Below are positions 1 to 8,650 of a DNA stretch of 64,000 nt, in pieces (positions within the stretch are counted from its first letter, which is position 1; the number at the start of each line of letters is the position of its first letter). The stretch covers positions 16,238-80,237 of the forward strand of contig WKLE02002181.1 in assembly GCA_014885115.2 (NCBI GenBank). Direction: 5' to 3'. The notes beneath the pieces are model-generated. The model was not told the origin of the DNA and searched no databases. It saw only the letters and a list, made by a program, of their open reading frames with translations. The stretch is from Asterionellopsis glacialis (Eukaryota > Bacillariophyta > Plagiogrammaphyceae > Rhaphoneidales > Asterionellopsidaceae). The translations under genes were made by a program, and so were the position numbers.

Positions 1-1004
1 TGAATTTCACCATCAACAAAATCAAGACCCTTCTCGACAGTAGAGCGTGGCACAACGGCACCATTGAACACAACAGGACTTGCCGCAGACACTTCTCCAG
101 AACCCTTCAGTAGCAAAATGGACATGGAGTTTAAAAGTGCCAAGTCGTCATTGTTGGATTGAGCAAAGCAAAAATCAGTTACTTTGCCTTCATCATCATT
201 GCCATAAGCGAGCTCTTCCATTCTGAATGTAAGTGGAATTGTAACTAGACCACTACCAACATCGAGTTGCTTATTGGCGTTGCTTTTTGAGGAGGACTGC
301 GGTCCATGATACAAAGCAAGGGCATATTCATTTGTGAGCATTGCCATGGATGCTGGAGGACACATGGTAGCATATCCATCTCGTCGTTGTGGTGCAGGAC
401 GGATACGAATAATATGAGTAGACATGGAGGAACCTATCAAATGGGATTCAAAGGGTTCATCCACAGAAAGTACCTCACCCTCGATCCGTTGTTCTGTTCC
501 ATTTTCCCGAGGCATCGTGTAAGCCAGATGCAACAAAAAGGCTGATTTCCGTGAATAGAGACATAACAATGGTAAATAGACTTTTCGTTGAAGTGGATCA
601 TGCGATGATTTCTTAGAAGCGGAAGATGATGCATCGCCATCGACACATATAAGCTCAATGGGTGAATCGTGTTCCAAGCCAAATTGAACCACTTCTGGAA
701 GCTTCGTTACAATTACTGCTGGCAAGTCACTTTCGTAGGGAATATTTTCTAACTCATTCCGTAGTGGAAGGCTGTGTGATTCGATGCAAACACTGCCATC
801 ACTAGCATTCTTGGCAAAGGAATGTATGAATTTCCCATCTGGTGACAAACACGATAACGACATTGAAGATCCGTTGCTGCCATCATTCCTGCTGGGTGTT
901 GTTCGACTTTGTTGGTTCGGTGCAAAAGAAGGCGTCATGCCTTCATTTCCACTAAAGCTTGATTGAGTTGGAGAAAGAAAGCTCGATGACCCGAAGCGCG
1001 GCAT
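1..1004 (-). CDS. Partial protein, possibly a Nup88/Nup82-like nucleoporin propeller (5' part only)
   Basis: An uninterrupted reading frame runs from an ATG at 1004 off the left edge of the window, giving 334 codons with no stop. The N-terminus is Ser/Gly/Asn-rich (MPRFGSSSFLSPTQSSF...) and carries FG-like dipeptides. It is followed by alternating hydrophobic strands such as KVYLPLLCLYSRKSAFLLHL and ILLLKGSGEVSAASPVV, which look like blades of a beta-propeller. The strand pattern and the 'LLLKGSGEV...P' segment resemble Nup88/Nup82, a cytoplasmic-side nuclear pore subunit, but this is a weak pattern match made without alignment. The gene is divergent from the RGG/S1 gene, with 565 bp between the start codons. 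The coding call is firm because the frame stays open for a kilobase; the identity is not. Confidence 0.5.
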   Translation of the reverse strand, partial: MPRFGSSSFLSPTQSSFSGNEGMTPSFAPNQQSRTTPSRNDGSNGSSMSLSCLSPDGKFIHSFAKNASDGSVCIESHSLPLRNELENIPYESDLPAVIVTKLPEVVQFGLEHDSPIELICVDGDASSSASKKSSHDPLQRKVYLPLLCLYSRKSAFLLHLAYTMPRENGTEQRIEGEVLSVDEPFESHLIGSSMSTHIIRIRPAPQRRDGYATMCPPASMAMLTNEYALALYHGPQSSSKSNANKQLDVGSGLVTIPLTFRMEELAYGNDDEGKVTDFCFAQSNNDDLALLNSMSILLLKGSGEVSAASPVVFNGAVVPRSTVEKGLDFVDGEI

Positions 1005-1569
1005 TATGATTTCAGACGTTGAATAACAATGCAAAAGGTATCGCAACACCTATTCGGTCTTGTCGAGATCTGTTCGATGCTTCGATGATTATTGTCGGGA
1101 TATTTTGTCGTTACTCGCTTGTTTGTCAGTTGTCACGCCGCAAAACACACCGCGGATGAGCGGAACTCAAATCTCCCAAATTTCAGTCGATTTATTTTTA
1201 AAAGAGGGACAGACAGACGTCTAATTCAAGAAAATCTGCAATCCACATAGAAGGATATACGTCATGATGACATCACCATTATGGTTAGAGATCTTGATTG
1301 GCTGGCGGGTATCAAGACTGCTTCCCACCACTCATATTTTTGCTCCGCCATGGACACGCTCGTGCAAATCTTGTTTTTTCCCCTTGTCCCTCCTAAAGAA
1401 CAAAATCTTGTCACAAAAAACGGCTGTAAAGAATACTGTCTGTAGACACAGCATTCAATTCATCTGCCAAGGTACTCGGACATATAACGTGGGCCCAAAA
1501 AGGACAAATCTTACGAGTCTCCAACTTTAATTTTACTAGAAATAGAAAAAATACTGAATATATTGTAAC
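1005..1569. other. Divergent intergenic region
   Basis: This is the shared 5' region of the nucleoporin-like gene and the RGG/S1 gene. It is AT-rich. Short ORFs in it overlap in several frames and have no recognisable protein character. No RNA gene or strong repeat was seen. Confidence 0.5.
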
Positions 1570-3420
1570 ATGGGTGGAAAAGCTGCCAAGGAACGTCGTC
1601 GTTTGCAACGTCTGGAGTTGCAATCCAACGATACTAAAAATGAGAAAAGTGTAGAAAAGAAAAATGATGGCGCATCGTCAGATCGAAAGTTCAACAATGA
1701 TAAATTTGATGGTTCCTTTCGAAATAGCAACCATGGGGGACGTGGTGGCAACAACCATGGTGGACGCGGTGGAGGCTTTCCTCAAAGACAAGGAGGTGGT
1801 GGCCGTGGTGGATTCGGTGGACGAGGCGGATTCGCAGGAGGAAGGGGAGGAAGAGGTGGCGGTCGATTTGATGGAGGTAATAGAGGAGGAGGACGAAGTT
1901 TCGGGGGTAGTGGTGGTGGTCGATTTGATGGAGGAGGACGAGGTTTCGGTGGTGGTGGTGGTGGTCGATTTGATAGGGGAGGTAGAGGAGGTGGTCGGTT
2001 TGATGGAGGAGGCGGAAGGGGAGGTGGTCGATTTGACGGAGGAGGTAGAGGAGGCGGAAGAGGAGGAGGTGGTAGATTTTCAGGACCGCCTCCATTCCGA
2101 AGAGAAAAGGAAACTGTCCACAAGGTCAAGAAGGAAAAGAAATTTAAGAAACCCAAACATATGAAACGCAAATTGGAACAAGCCGATGAAGAAACTCGGG
2201 ATAAAATTATGAATGTAATGCAACAATGGGAAGCTTTGAAAACAGAAATCAAACAAAAGAAAGAAGATGGTGGCAATGGTGATAATGTCAAGATGTCAGA
2301 TGGGCCTCAACAAAAGCCGGCAAACAATAAAGCTCCACCTTCTACAAGTTCTTTAAAAAAGGATACAACAAACCCATCAACATCTACTCCTACTGTTGAA
2401 GATTTTCCAAGAAATAATGCTTCTACTAGTTCTGTCCAACCATCCACATTCGAAACAAAAAGTGATGCGAAGCCAACTGATGTGCAGAATGACAAGGTTT
2501 CTCAAAATAATAAAAAAGTAGACGAATCTGAAGATAAACCATCTGCACCAAAACCCAAAACTAAAGAAAGCCACAAAGCCAATGATTCCGATTCTGATAG
2601 TGATGTAGACTTGGAAGAAAGCATGAAACGTCAAAGAGGCAAACGAAGAAGAGGAAGGAAAGCTCGCGAACAAGCTAAAGAAGCTGAGCCAAAGGATACT
2701 GCCGAATCTTCTGAAGTTCCTCAAAGCACTGTCAAACAACAACAAGAGGCACCACCACTCAAAGAAGAAGAAGAAAATGACAAACAAGATGCCATCATGA
2801 AGGAAAAAGAAACCGATGAAGAGGAAACTAAGGAAAGTAAAAAAACACCAAAAAAAGATGACAGCCGTCGATGTATTGGAAGAAAGCCAGTGACTGACTT
2901 TGTTATTGGTCAGAGATATGATGGTAAGGTTGTGTACTTGAAACCCTTTGGAGCCTTCATTGATATCGGGAGCCATTCAGATGCATTCTGTCACGTTTCA
3001 AGACTTCAAGATGAATACGTAGAGAACCCCAGTGATATCCTCAAGGATGGTGACAGTGTCAAAGCACGGGTTGTAGAGATTGATAGAGAGCAAAAGCGTC
3101 TTACTGTCAGTCTTCAATCAGATGCAAGAATCGAAGATGAACTCAAGTCAATTCAAGCTAAAGCAGAAAGAGCTCAGAAGCGCAAAACTCCCAAGAAATC
3201 GAGTCATCAGTCGATGCGAGATGACTCTGCCCCTATAGCAACAAAGAAACAAAAACAAGAGGCTCCTCCCGCTCCTCCAACTCCTCCTGTTGAGAAATTT
3301 GACCCCCTAAAACCTATTGACGAGTCCACAATGACTCCAGCTGAAATTAAAAGGGCAAGGAAATTAGCGCGTAGAGCTGAAAGACGTGCACAACAAGAGC
3401 TGACCGGGGTTTCAGCATAA
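1570..3420 (+). CDS. RGG-rich S1-domain RNA-binding protein
   Basis: The protein has 616 residues encoded in one exon. It begins with a basic stretch (MGGKAAKERRRLQ), then a glycine/arginine-rich RGG region of roughly residues 55-175 built from imperfect repeats of the type GGRFDGGGRGG. A long charged, low-complexity linker follows, with acidic SDSDSD and KEEEEN stretches. One S1 OB-fold lies at about residues 442-515 (DFVIGQRYDGKVVYLKPFGA ... VKARVVEIDREQKRLTVSLQ). The C-terminus is basic (EIKRARKLARRAERRAQQ). S1 domains bind RNA, and RGG boxes add nonspecific RNA binding and are methylation targets. A role in ribosome biogenesis or mRNA translation is therefore likely, but the specific one cannot be read from sequence. 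The start is the first ATG after an in-frame stop, preceded by an A-rich leader. Confidence 0.88.
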   Translation: MGGKAAKERRRLQRLELQSNDTKNEKSVEKKNDGASSDRKFNNDKFDGSFRNSNHGGRGGNNHGGRGGGFPQRQGGGGRGGFGGRGGFAGGRGGRGGGRFDGGNRGGGRSFGGSGGGRFDGGGRGFGGGGGGRFDRGGRGGGRFDGGGGRGGGRFDGGGRGGGRGGGGRFSGPPPFRREKETVHKVKKEKKFKKPKHMKRKLEQADEETRDKIMNVMQQWEALKTEIKQKKEDGGNGDNVKMSDGPQQKPANNKAPPSTSSLKKDTTNPSTSTPTVEDFPRNNASTSSVQPSTFETKSDAKPTDVQNDKVSQNNKKVDESEDKPSAPKPKTKESHKANDSDSDSDVDLEESMKRQRGKRRRGRKAREQAKEAEPKDTAESSEVPQSTVKQQQEAPPLKEEEENDKQDAIMKEKETDEEETKESKKTPKKDDSRRCIGRKPVTDFVIGQRYDGKVVYLKPFGAFIDIGSHSDAFCHVSRLQDEYVENPSDILKDGDSVKARVVEIDREQKRLTVSLQSDARIEDELKSIQAKAERAQKRKTPKKSSHQSMRDDSAPIATKKQKQEAPPAPPTPPVEKFDPLKPIDESTMTPAEIKRARKLARRAERRAQQELTGVSA

Positions 3421-4238
3421 TTACCTTTTTAAAAAAGCTAATGATAAGATATCCCTACATTCCTTGTCTAGAAGTTTTCTAATTTCCACCAATCTTTAAA
3501 CTTTATTACTGTGAACGGCAAAACAATATCAGACCTGTAACATACATACCAATATTTGTAAAGAGAGCCAGTCGGAAAATGCACAATGGACACTCGTCAT
3601 CAAGACTATTAAGACACTTTTAGAATCTATTAAAAGGAAATAGCCAGATGTTTAGGCTAGAGATATATTAGACTAGCCATAGAAATATTGCAAAGCTCAC
3701 ACCATCCCTCTCCTCTCTCTATAACTGATTCCTTTGACTATCGATTAGGTTAGGACCTCTTCCGCATGGTAGGATCTAGGACTAGTCCTAAGGCCCACAT
3801 ACAGGTAGAGAGAGAGGGCGATAGACATCCCTAATCTCATCATTACATCTTTGTGTTCCTATGTTGTATGATATCACCATCTACGGTACAGCATCGATCA
3901 CGGCCTATTTGGCGCGCCATCATTCCCAAATTGGCGCGCCATTTTCTTCATAGGTAATTCCGGGTCCTGGAATTATTCTCCAAGGACACGTCGTTTTCGG
4001 GATTTAACAACGATGGATACATCCTTGTTGAAGATTCTACAAACGCGTAGAAAGCATACCAGTTCATACAGGGGTGGCTTGCGTCCAGCACTCGCTCATG
4101 TTGTATCCTTTGGGAGAACATGCTGGGACCTCTCCAGAGAAAATTGCCTCCATGATTCGGGAAAAACACAACGCTCATCGCCCATACACATAAAAAATAC
4201 TTTTGTCAGCAGCAGCAAATTAGTGTCTTGTGAGAAAG
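3421..4238. other. Intergenic region with palindromic motifs
   Basis: The stretch is non-coding apart from short overlapping ORFs. It holds a CTAGGACTAGTCCTA palindrome near 3776-3790, an AG-repeat stretch near 3806-3818 and two TTGGCGCGCCA palindromes listed separately. It is the 3' flank of the S1 gene and the promoter side of the plastid protein at 4239. Confidence 0.6.
3909..3941. promoter_or_regulatory. Tandem E2F-like palindromes TTGGCGCGCCA
   Basis: Two identical 11-bp palindromes, TTGGCGCGCCA, start at 3909 and 3931, exactly 22 bp apart. That is about two helical turns, so both would face the same side of the DNA. The first copy is preceded by T, giving TTTGGCGC, an exact match to the E2F/DP consensus TTTSSCGC. 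They lie about 300 bp upstream of the ATG at 4239. Function is inferred from motif and spacing only. Confidence 0.45.
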
Positions 4239-5219
4239 ATGAGAGCCGTAACGATTTCGCTTTGCGTACTATTCGCCATTGTACAAACAAACAATGCTTT
4301 TACACCAGCACCAGTTAAAAACCCTGCGGTTGGGCTTTTCGGCGTTCCGAGAACATCCACTTTTAATGGTTACAAGGCGTTGACGGTTAGCCATAATGAC
4401 GATATGGATATGGATACACCAAAACTTTCTTTGAAGCAACGAATTAAAAACAGACTTCAATTCCGCAAGAAAATTCGGCATATGGCTGTAGTTGTTGCGA
4501 CTGCGCTTGCTTTCAGAGCTGGTTCACCTCAAATTGCTCACGCCAAAGGAGCTGTCGCTACTCCTGTGAAAGCAAGTGTAGGTAGTATGAAAGGTTTGCC
4601 TGCATTTGCAACAGTAACCATTGCTGCAGGAGCAGGAACTGCAGTGGCAACATCAGTCCGTCGTAATGACGAAAAAGAAAGAGCAGATTCCGATAAGCCA
4701 GCCGAGACTGGGTTAATGAAAGCTCTTTTGGCCACTCAAGCTGACAAGGAAACTTCTGCTTCTGTAACGCGAGAGATGGACGAAAATGAACGTTTGAAAA
4801 CTAAGCAAGTTGTTGAAAAAATGCTTGAAAGAGCAGAACTAGCTTATAAGGTTTCAAATGTTGTCGATGAAACACCCGAGCCTGTGGCATCCACCCCCGT
4901 ACCTGCTCATACTCCTGCTCCTGTCGAAGTACCTGCCCCTCAGCCAGTGCAGATTGAGGCCAGAACAGAAAAGAATATTGCTGCAGTAGCGGCCACCCAC
5001 GATCGTGTTCCACCAATAGTGAAAACTGTTCTTAAACCAAAAGCACTCAAGAAGGAAGCCCCAAAAGTGGGGTTACGCAGTGCTGAAGACTACGCTGCAA
5101 TGCCTTTGGAAGAAAGGGCATTCAATATCCTTGTGGATCTTGGCATGGTAGAAATAACACCTGATCCAACGGACCCAAGCTATGATTCCTCAAAAGATCA
5201 TTTATTTGTGGGGGAATAA
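4239..5219 (+). CDS. Plastid-targeted protein of unknown function
   Basis: The protein has about 326 residues. The frame is also open from a GTG at 4230, but the first ATG (MRAVTISLCVLFAIVQTNNAF) gives a clean signal peptide ending in NNAF-TP, the diatom plastid pre-sequence pattern. A basic stretch (KQRIKNRLQFRKKIRH) and a hydrophobic segment (MAVVVATALAFRAG, about residue 85) follow. This segment ends in AHAKG, which resembles a thylakoid-processing site. A second hydrophobic stretch lies near residue 130 (ATVTIAAGAGTAVAT). The middle is charged and Pro/Ala/Val-rich (TPVPAHTPAPVEVPAPQPV). The C-terminus carries EERAFNILVDLGMVEITPDP. I do not recognise a domain. The twin E2F-like sites lie upstream. 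Confidence 0.75.
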   Translation: MRAVTISLCVLFAIVQTNNAFTPAPVKNPAVGLFGVPRTSTFNGYKALTVSHNDDMDMDTPKLSLKQRIKNRLQFRKKIRHMAVVVATALAFRAGSPQIAHAKGAVATPVKASVGSMKGLPAFATVTIAAGAGTAVATSVRRNDEKERADSDKPAETGLMKALLATQADKETSASVTREMDENERLKTKQVVEKMLERAELAYKVSNVVDETPEPVASTPVPAHTPAPVEVPAPQPVQIEARTEKNIAAVAATHDRVPPIVKTVLKPKALKKEAPKVGLRSAEDYAAMPLEERAFNILVDLGMVEITPDPTDPSYDSSKDHLFVGE

Positions 5220-5758
5220 TTTCATGTTTAATTTATCAAACTAACTAATAGAACTTCATGTTATCTTTATGCTCCTGCGGATCATAAGACATCTTCATTA
5301 AATAGAACCACTCACGACAACATCTTGCTTTTCGTTTGCCCACATGACGCCTCAATCTGCTGTTTTGTGTCAAGGATGTTGTGGCAGCACAGACAGACGG
5401 TTCGATGAAAACAAAAAATGCGAGAAAGATTTTTTTTGTCATACACCAAATACTGTACCAAACTTCCAGATTTCTCCTCTTACCTTTGGCTTCGTACAAG
5501 TACCGGTAATTAGGACTACTGGTACCAGTAAAATGTGGACTCTAGCTCCATCAAAGTCGAGCGATGAAATGTGTACCGTACGGAGATATTGAAACAAATG
5601 CAACTGGCGGACGACGACCATAGAAGTTGTATCCTCGACTCTCCTTCATCTGTTGTTATCCATCGTCTGATCACAGTCAACAATCACAGTGTCAAAGTGA
5701 ATCCTTCGACATACTGGTATCTATCGACGCATCAAAGACTAAAAAGGGGAAATTCAAT
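5220..5758. other. Intergenic region
   Basis: No gene is supported here. The frame of the next gene is open back to about 5627 but has no ATG before 5759. A GTACCGGTA ... TGGTACCAGT pair lies at about 5500-5531 and belongs to the dispersed GGTACC-type repeats. Confidence 0.5.
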
Positions 5759-7330
5759 ATGGTTGATCGACAGCGAAGCAACAAAAAAAGTAAAGGTCAG
5801 AAAAAGACCTTAGAAAGCAAAGACAAGAAACAGATCAAGGATGATACAAATAGTGAAGCACATAAGGTGCAGCAATCAGACGAGACTGCTTGGGATGTCG
5901 TTCTGAGCCATCCGTTGGGTCAGGTGTTATATCGGATGCTTCCATTTTTCCTTGGTCTTGGGTTGTATCATCTCTATTTTTACGTGAGATTGCAACGTCC
6001 TGATCTTCTTTCGGGTCTCGTCCAACTACGCCCGGCAATATCGGGTACCGACGCACGACAATTATTGATTGTTGGAGCCATGAGCAGTGGAACAAAGCAG
6101 GTAGCAGTTGATCTTAACAAACACCTAGGTTTGGAAATTGGTCATGAAGAACAAGATGCATCATGGAAGTAAGTTATATGCATCCTTTGAGGCTGGATTC
6201 GTTTTCCTTTATTTTTGTTTCCCCTCGCTCTAACATACTTTTGCGACTGTGTGCTAATGTCAACAAAGTTTTGTCCGTGATGGGACTGTGTCTTGGTTCC
6301 ATGGATTACGCTTTCTAACTGCTCCAAATGCTGAAGAGAAAGTCCATGCATACAAAAAACTATGCCTTGGGAATTACACAAATAATATGGGCTTCCATCC
6401 ACGAATGTACAGAGCATCCCGACATGGTTGCTCCTCTAGAATCGTGAGAGAAAATTTTGCCTTTTTTAAAGACGATGCACTTTTTGTTCCTCTTTCCTGA
6501 CTCTTGACTCTTCTTTTCTGTCAATTAAACACAGACGTGGGACAAATGTTGGGCGCGCGAATGTATAGAGATTTTAGAAGAAGAATGGGGTTGTGCTTCC
6601 AAGCAGACATGTAGTCCAAGGCAAGTTTCAGATATCTTTTTTATTGTTTTCTCCTACTTGAAAAAGACGCGGTCTTGTGCGTTTTGAACCGATGGCTAAC
6701 AAACGTCGTCTAATTTATTTTGCGGGGACTCTCCAATATGATAGTAATGAAAAAAATCTTCTGCAGGTTCGAAATCCTCTTCATACAATTGAAAGTCTGG
6801 TTGCTAAGTTTTGTCAAGGTGGACTGAGTGGAACCGTCCATCCCTCATTCCTTCAAATGATATCTGGACTGTTTTCACCGCAGGATGATTTAGATACTTA
6901 TTCGTGTATTGAAGCGGCGTCTTTCTTTGTTGTAAACTGGAATAATGCGCTCATAAATGCACATGAACAAGGACTAATTGATAGTTGGTATAAGGTTGAA
7001 GAAACCAGTGTTTGCCAAGTGGCTCGTCTTGCTGGGTTGACAGAGACGGAAACAGCAATTTACGAACCCAACGTGAAGCATATCCAAAGTATTTGTGAAA
7101 GTGATTCGGCTCATCCAGCAAAGGACCCCATGTCCAATGAGGAGCACCGTGTCAATACAGATTTAGTTACGTTGCAGTGGGATGACTTGAAGGGTGGGGT
7201 GCATGGCAGTCAACGTAAGAAGAATGATGAACAAATAATGTCGAGTGTCAGAAGTCTTTTTGAAGTACTTGGCTACGATTCCAATGCTCACAATGAAAAA
7301 GAATTTGAAGATGACTTTCCAGAGTTTTAA
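5759..7330 (+). CDS. Sulfotransferase-like P-loop membrane protein (4 exons)
   Basis: Predicted join 5759-6167/6168, 6269-6443, 6535-6620, 6667-7330 (444 aa); all phases agree with exon 1 ending at 6168. A Lys-rich N-terminus is followed by one hydrophobic segment (VLYRMLPFFLGLGLYHLYFY). Next comes a 5'-phosphosulfate-binding-like loop, LLIVGAMSSGTKQVAVDLNK, with the LGLEIGHE context typical of algal members. Exon 2 reads FVRDGTVSWFHGLRF. Exon 4 has VRNPLHTIESL, matching the 3'-phosphate-binding motif (R-P/S region) of sulfotransferases. The likely role is sulfate transfer from PAPS to a Golgi-lumen carbohydrate or other acceptor; the substrate cannot be told. The third intron (6621-6666) has a GC donor, GCAAGT, instead of GT. 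The frame has a TTG at 5627 but the first ATG is 5759. Confidence 0.72.
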
Positions 7331-7910
7331 AATAATTCTATAACATTTTATACTGCAGGAAAAGCTCGTGGAGTGTACTGTACGACCACTGATTGTACTC
7401 GAATACTTTTCGTGTCCTTGATGGTACAATTTATTCTTTCACAGGCTCGATGAGTGACGATTTCAAAATTATTCGTCATCGGCTTGTGATCATAGGTTTC
7501 ACAAAAGAATAAAGGGGGCGAGATGCTATGCAAGTGTGAAAAATTAGGTGCAATGACGAAGTCTCAAGTCTATGCTGCTCTTGTGCGATCAAGTCTGGGC
7601 GTAGTTTTTAATTGAGATTTGGTCTATTAGAGTTAGTTGTTTTTGCGAACAAACGTGTGTAAACACAGACGTGAACATAATCCTTATCCTTATCCTCACA
7701 ATGATATCTGACGTGTGCTGCCATGCGAGACCCATCACCCATCACAGAACTCACATAATGTAAATAGTAGTGTGTTGTCAGAAGGACTAGGACCTACTCT
7801 CGAACTCGTAGTTGTCACCTGTTGTCACCACTTTAGATTCAAATTACTACACGCCTCATCATAAAAATAAACTTCTGACTTTACACTAGTCGTTGGTGAC
7901 AAACACGACA
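7331..7910. other. Intergenic region
   Basis: No gene is supported. It contains a short CCTTATCCTTATCCT repeat near 7681-7695, a GGACTAGGACC element near 7784-7794 of the dispersed CTAGGAC type, and a duplicated TTGTCACC pair near 7813-7828. Confidence 0.5.
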
Positions 7911-8576
7911 ATGATGCAACACCGTGGACTTTCCCGCTTTTTATTAGCAACCGCCTTATTGGGCCTTTTCAACGTACAAACATGCAGTGCATTTGCACCT
8001 CTGAGCACCAGATTTCAAACCTACGCTTCAGTTAGTCCTTTACCGAAGAAAAAATCAAGCATTGCAACTCATCGGCACTTGTCTAGTCCTACATCTCACA
8101 GTAAGAATTCTGCGCTTTTTGTGCAAAATCAAGAGGACGAACCAAATTCTTCTGGATTGAGCACGCTTTCGACTCCTCTTGATCGTCCAGTCCTTGCAAT
8201 TGTAGATCTATTGTCTTTGTTTTTATTTGCTGGTATTGGCAAAGCAAGTCACTCTGCAGATGGATCATTGGATATTGGTGCCGTGTTGATCACTGCATTT
8301 CCATTCGTGACATCTTGGTTTTTAACGTCACCACTAACGGGGGTGTACAGCGATGATGACCAAAGCGAAAGTGTGGTAAAGGATACATTTATCAAAACTG
8401 CCAAGGGGTGGATTGTAGCTATTCCATTAGGTTGTGTTCTTAGAGGCGTCATCAAAGGCTATGTTCCACCGTTACCTTTTGTGATTGTTACCCTGATTGC
8501 AACGTTGGTTATTCTTGGTGGTGCAAGAGTTATATTTTCTTTTGCTGAAGATTTCTTTGTTGAGTTTGTCAACTGA
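7911..8576 (+). CDS. Plastid DUF3054-family membrane protein
   Basis: The protein has 221 residues. The first ATG (MMQHRGLSRFLLATALLGLF) opens a signal peptide cleaved at CSAFAP, a textbook diatom plastid signal, followed by a Ser/Thr/Lys-rich transit region. The mature part (about residues 85-221) has four hydrophobic segments with hallmark pieces of DUF3054: AIVDLLSLFLFAGIGKASH, AFPFVTSWFL, GWIVAIPLGCVLRGVIKGY and PLPFVIVTLIATLVILGGAR. The family is widespread in bacteria and plastids and of unknown function; an inner-envelope or thylakoid location is inferred. The open frame extends to a GTG at 7896, but that start would spoil the signal peptide. The gene converges on CPSF2, with 74 bp between the stop codons. 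Confidence 0.85.
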   Translation: MMQHRGLSRFLLATALLGLFNVQTCSAFAPLSTRFQTYASVSPLPKKKSSIATHRHLSSPTSHSKNSALFVQNQEDEPNSSGLSTLSTPLDRPVLAIVDLLSLFLFAGIGKASHSADGSLDIGAVLITAFPFVTSWFLTSPLTGVYSDDDQSESVVKDTFIKTAKGWIVAIPLGCVLRGVIKGYVPPLPFVIVTLIATLVILGGARVIFSFAEDFFVEFVN

Positions 8577-8650
8577 GTGTAGATACCTCCATGTAAAGGA
8601 GAGACGACACGAAATACAAAGACACGACTTTTCTAGGAATCTTTTTAACA

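Noticed and set aside
1664..2291. Long ORFs on both strands (166 aa plus, 169 aa minus) overlapping the RGG region
   Set aside because: They are frame shadows of the repetitive GGN-rich coding sequence; their products are low-complexity (EEVE, PPPLPP) and no independent signals exist.
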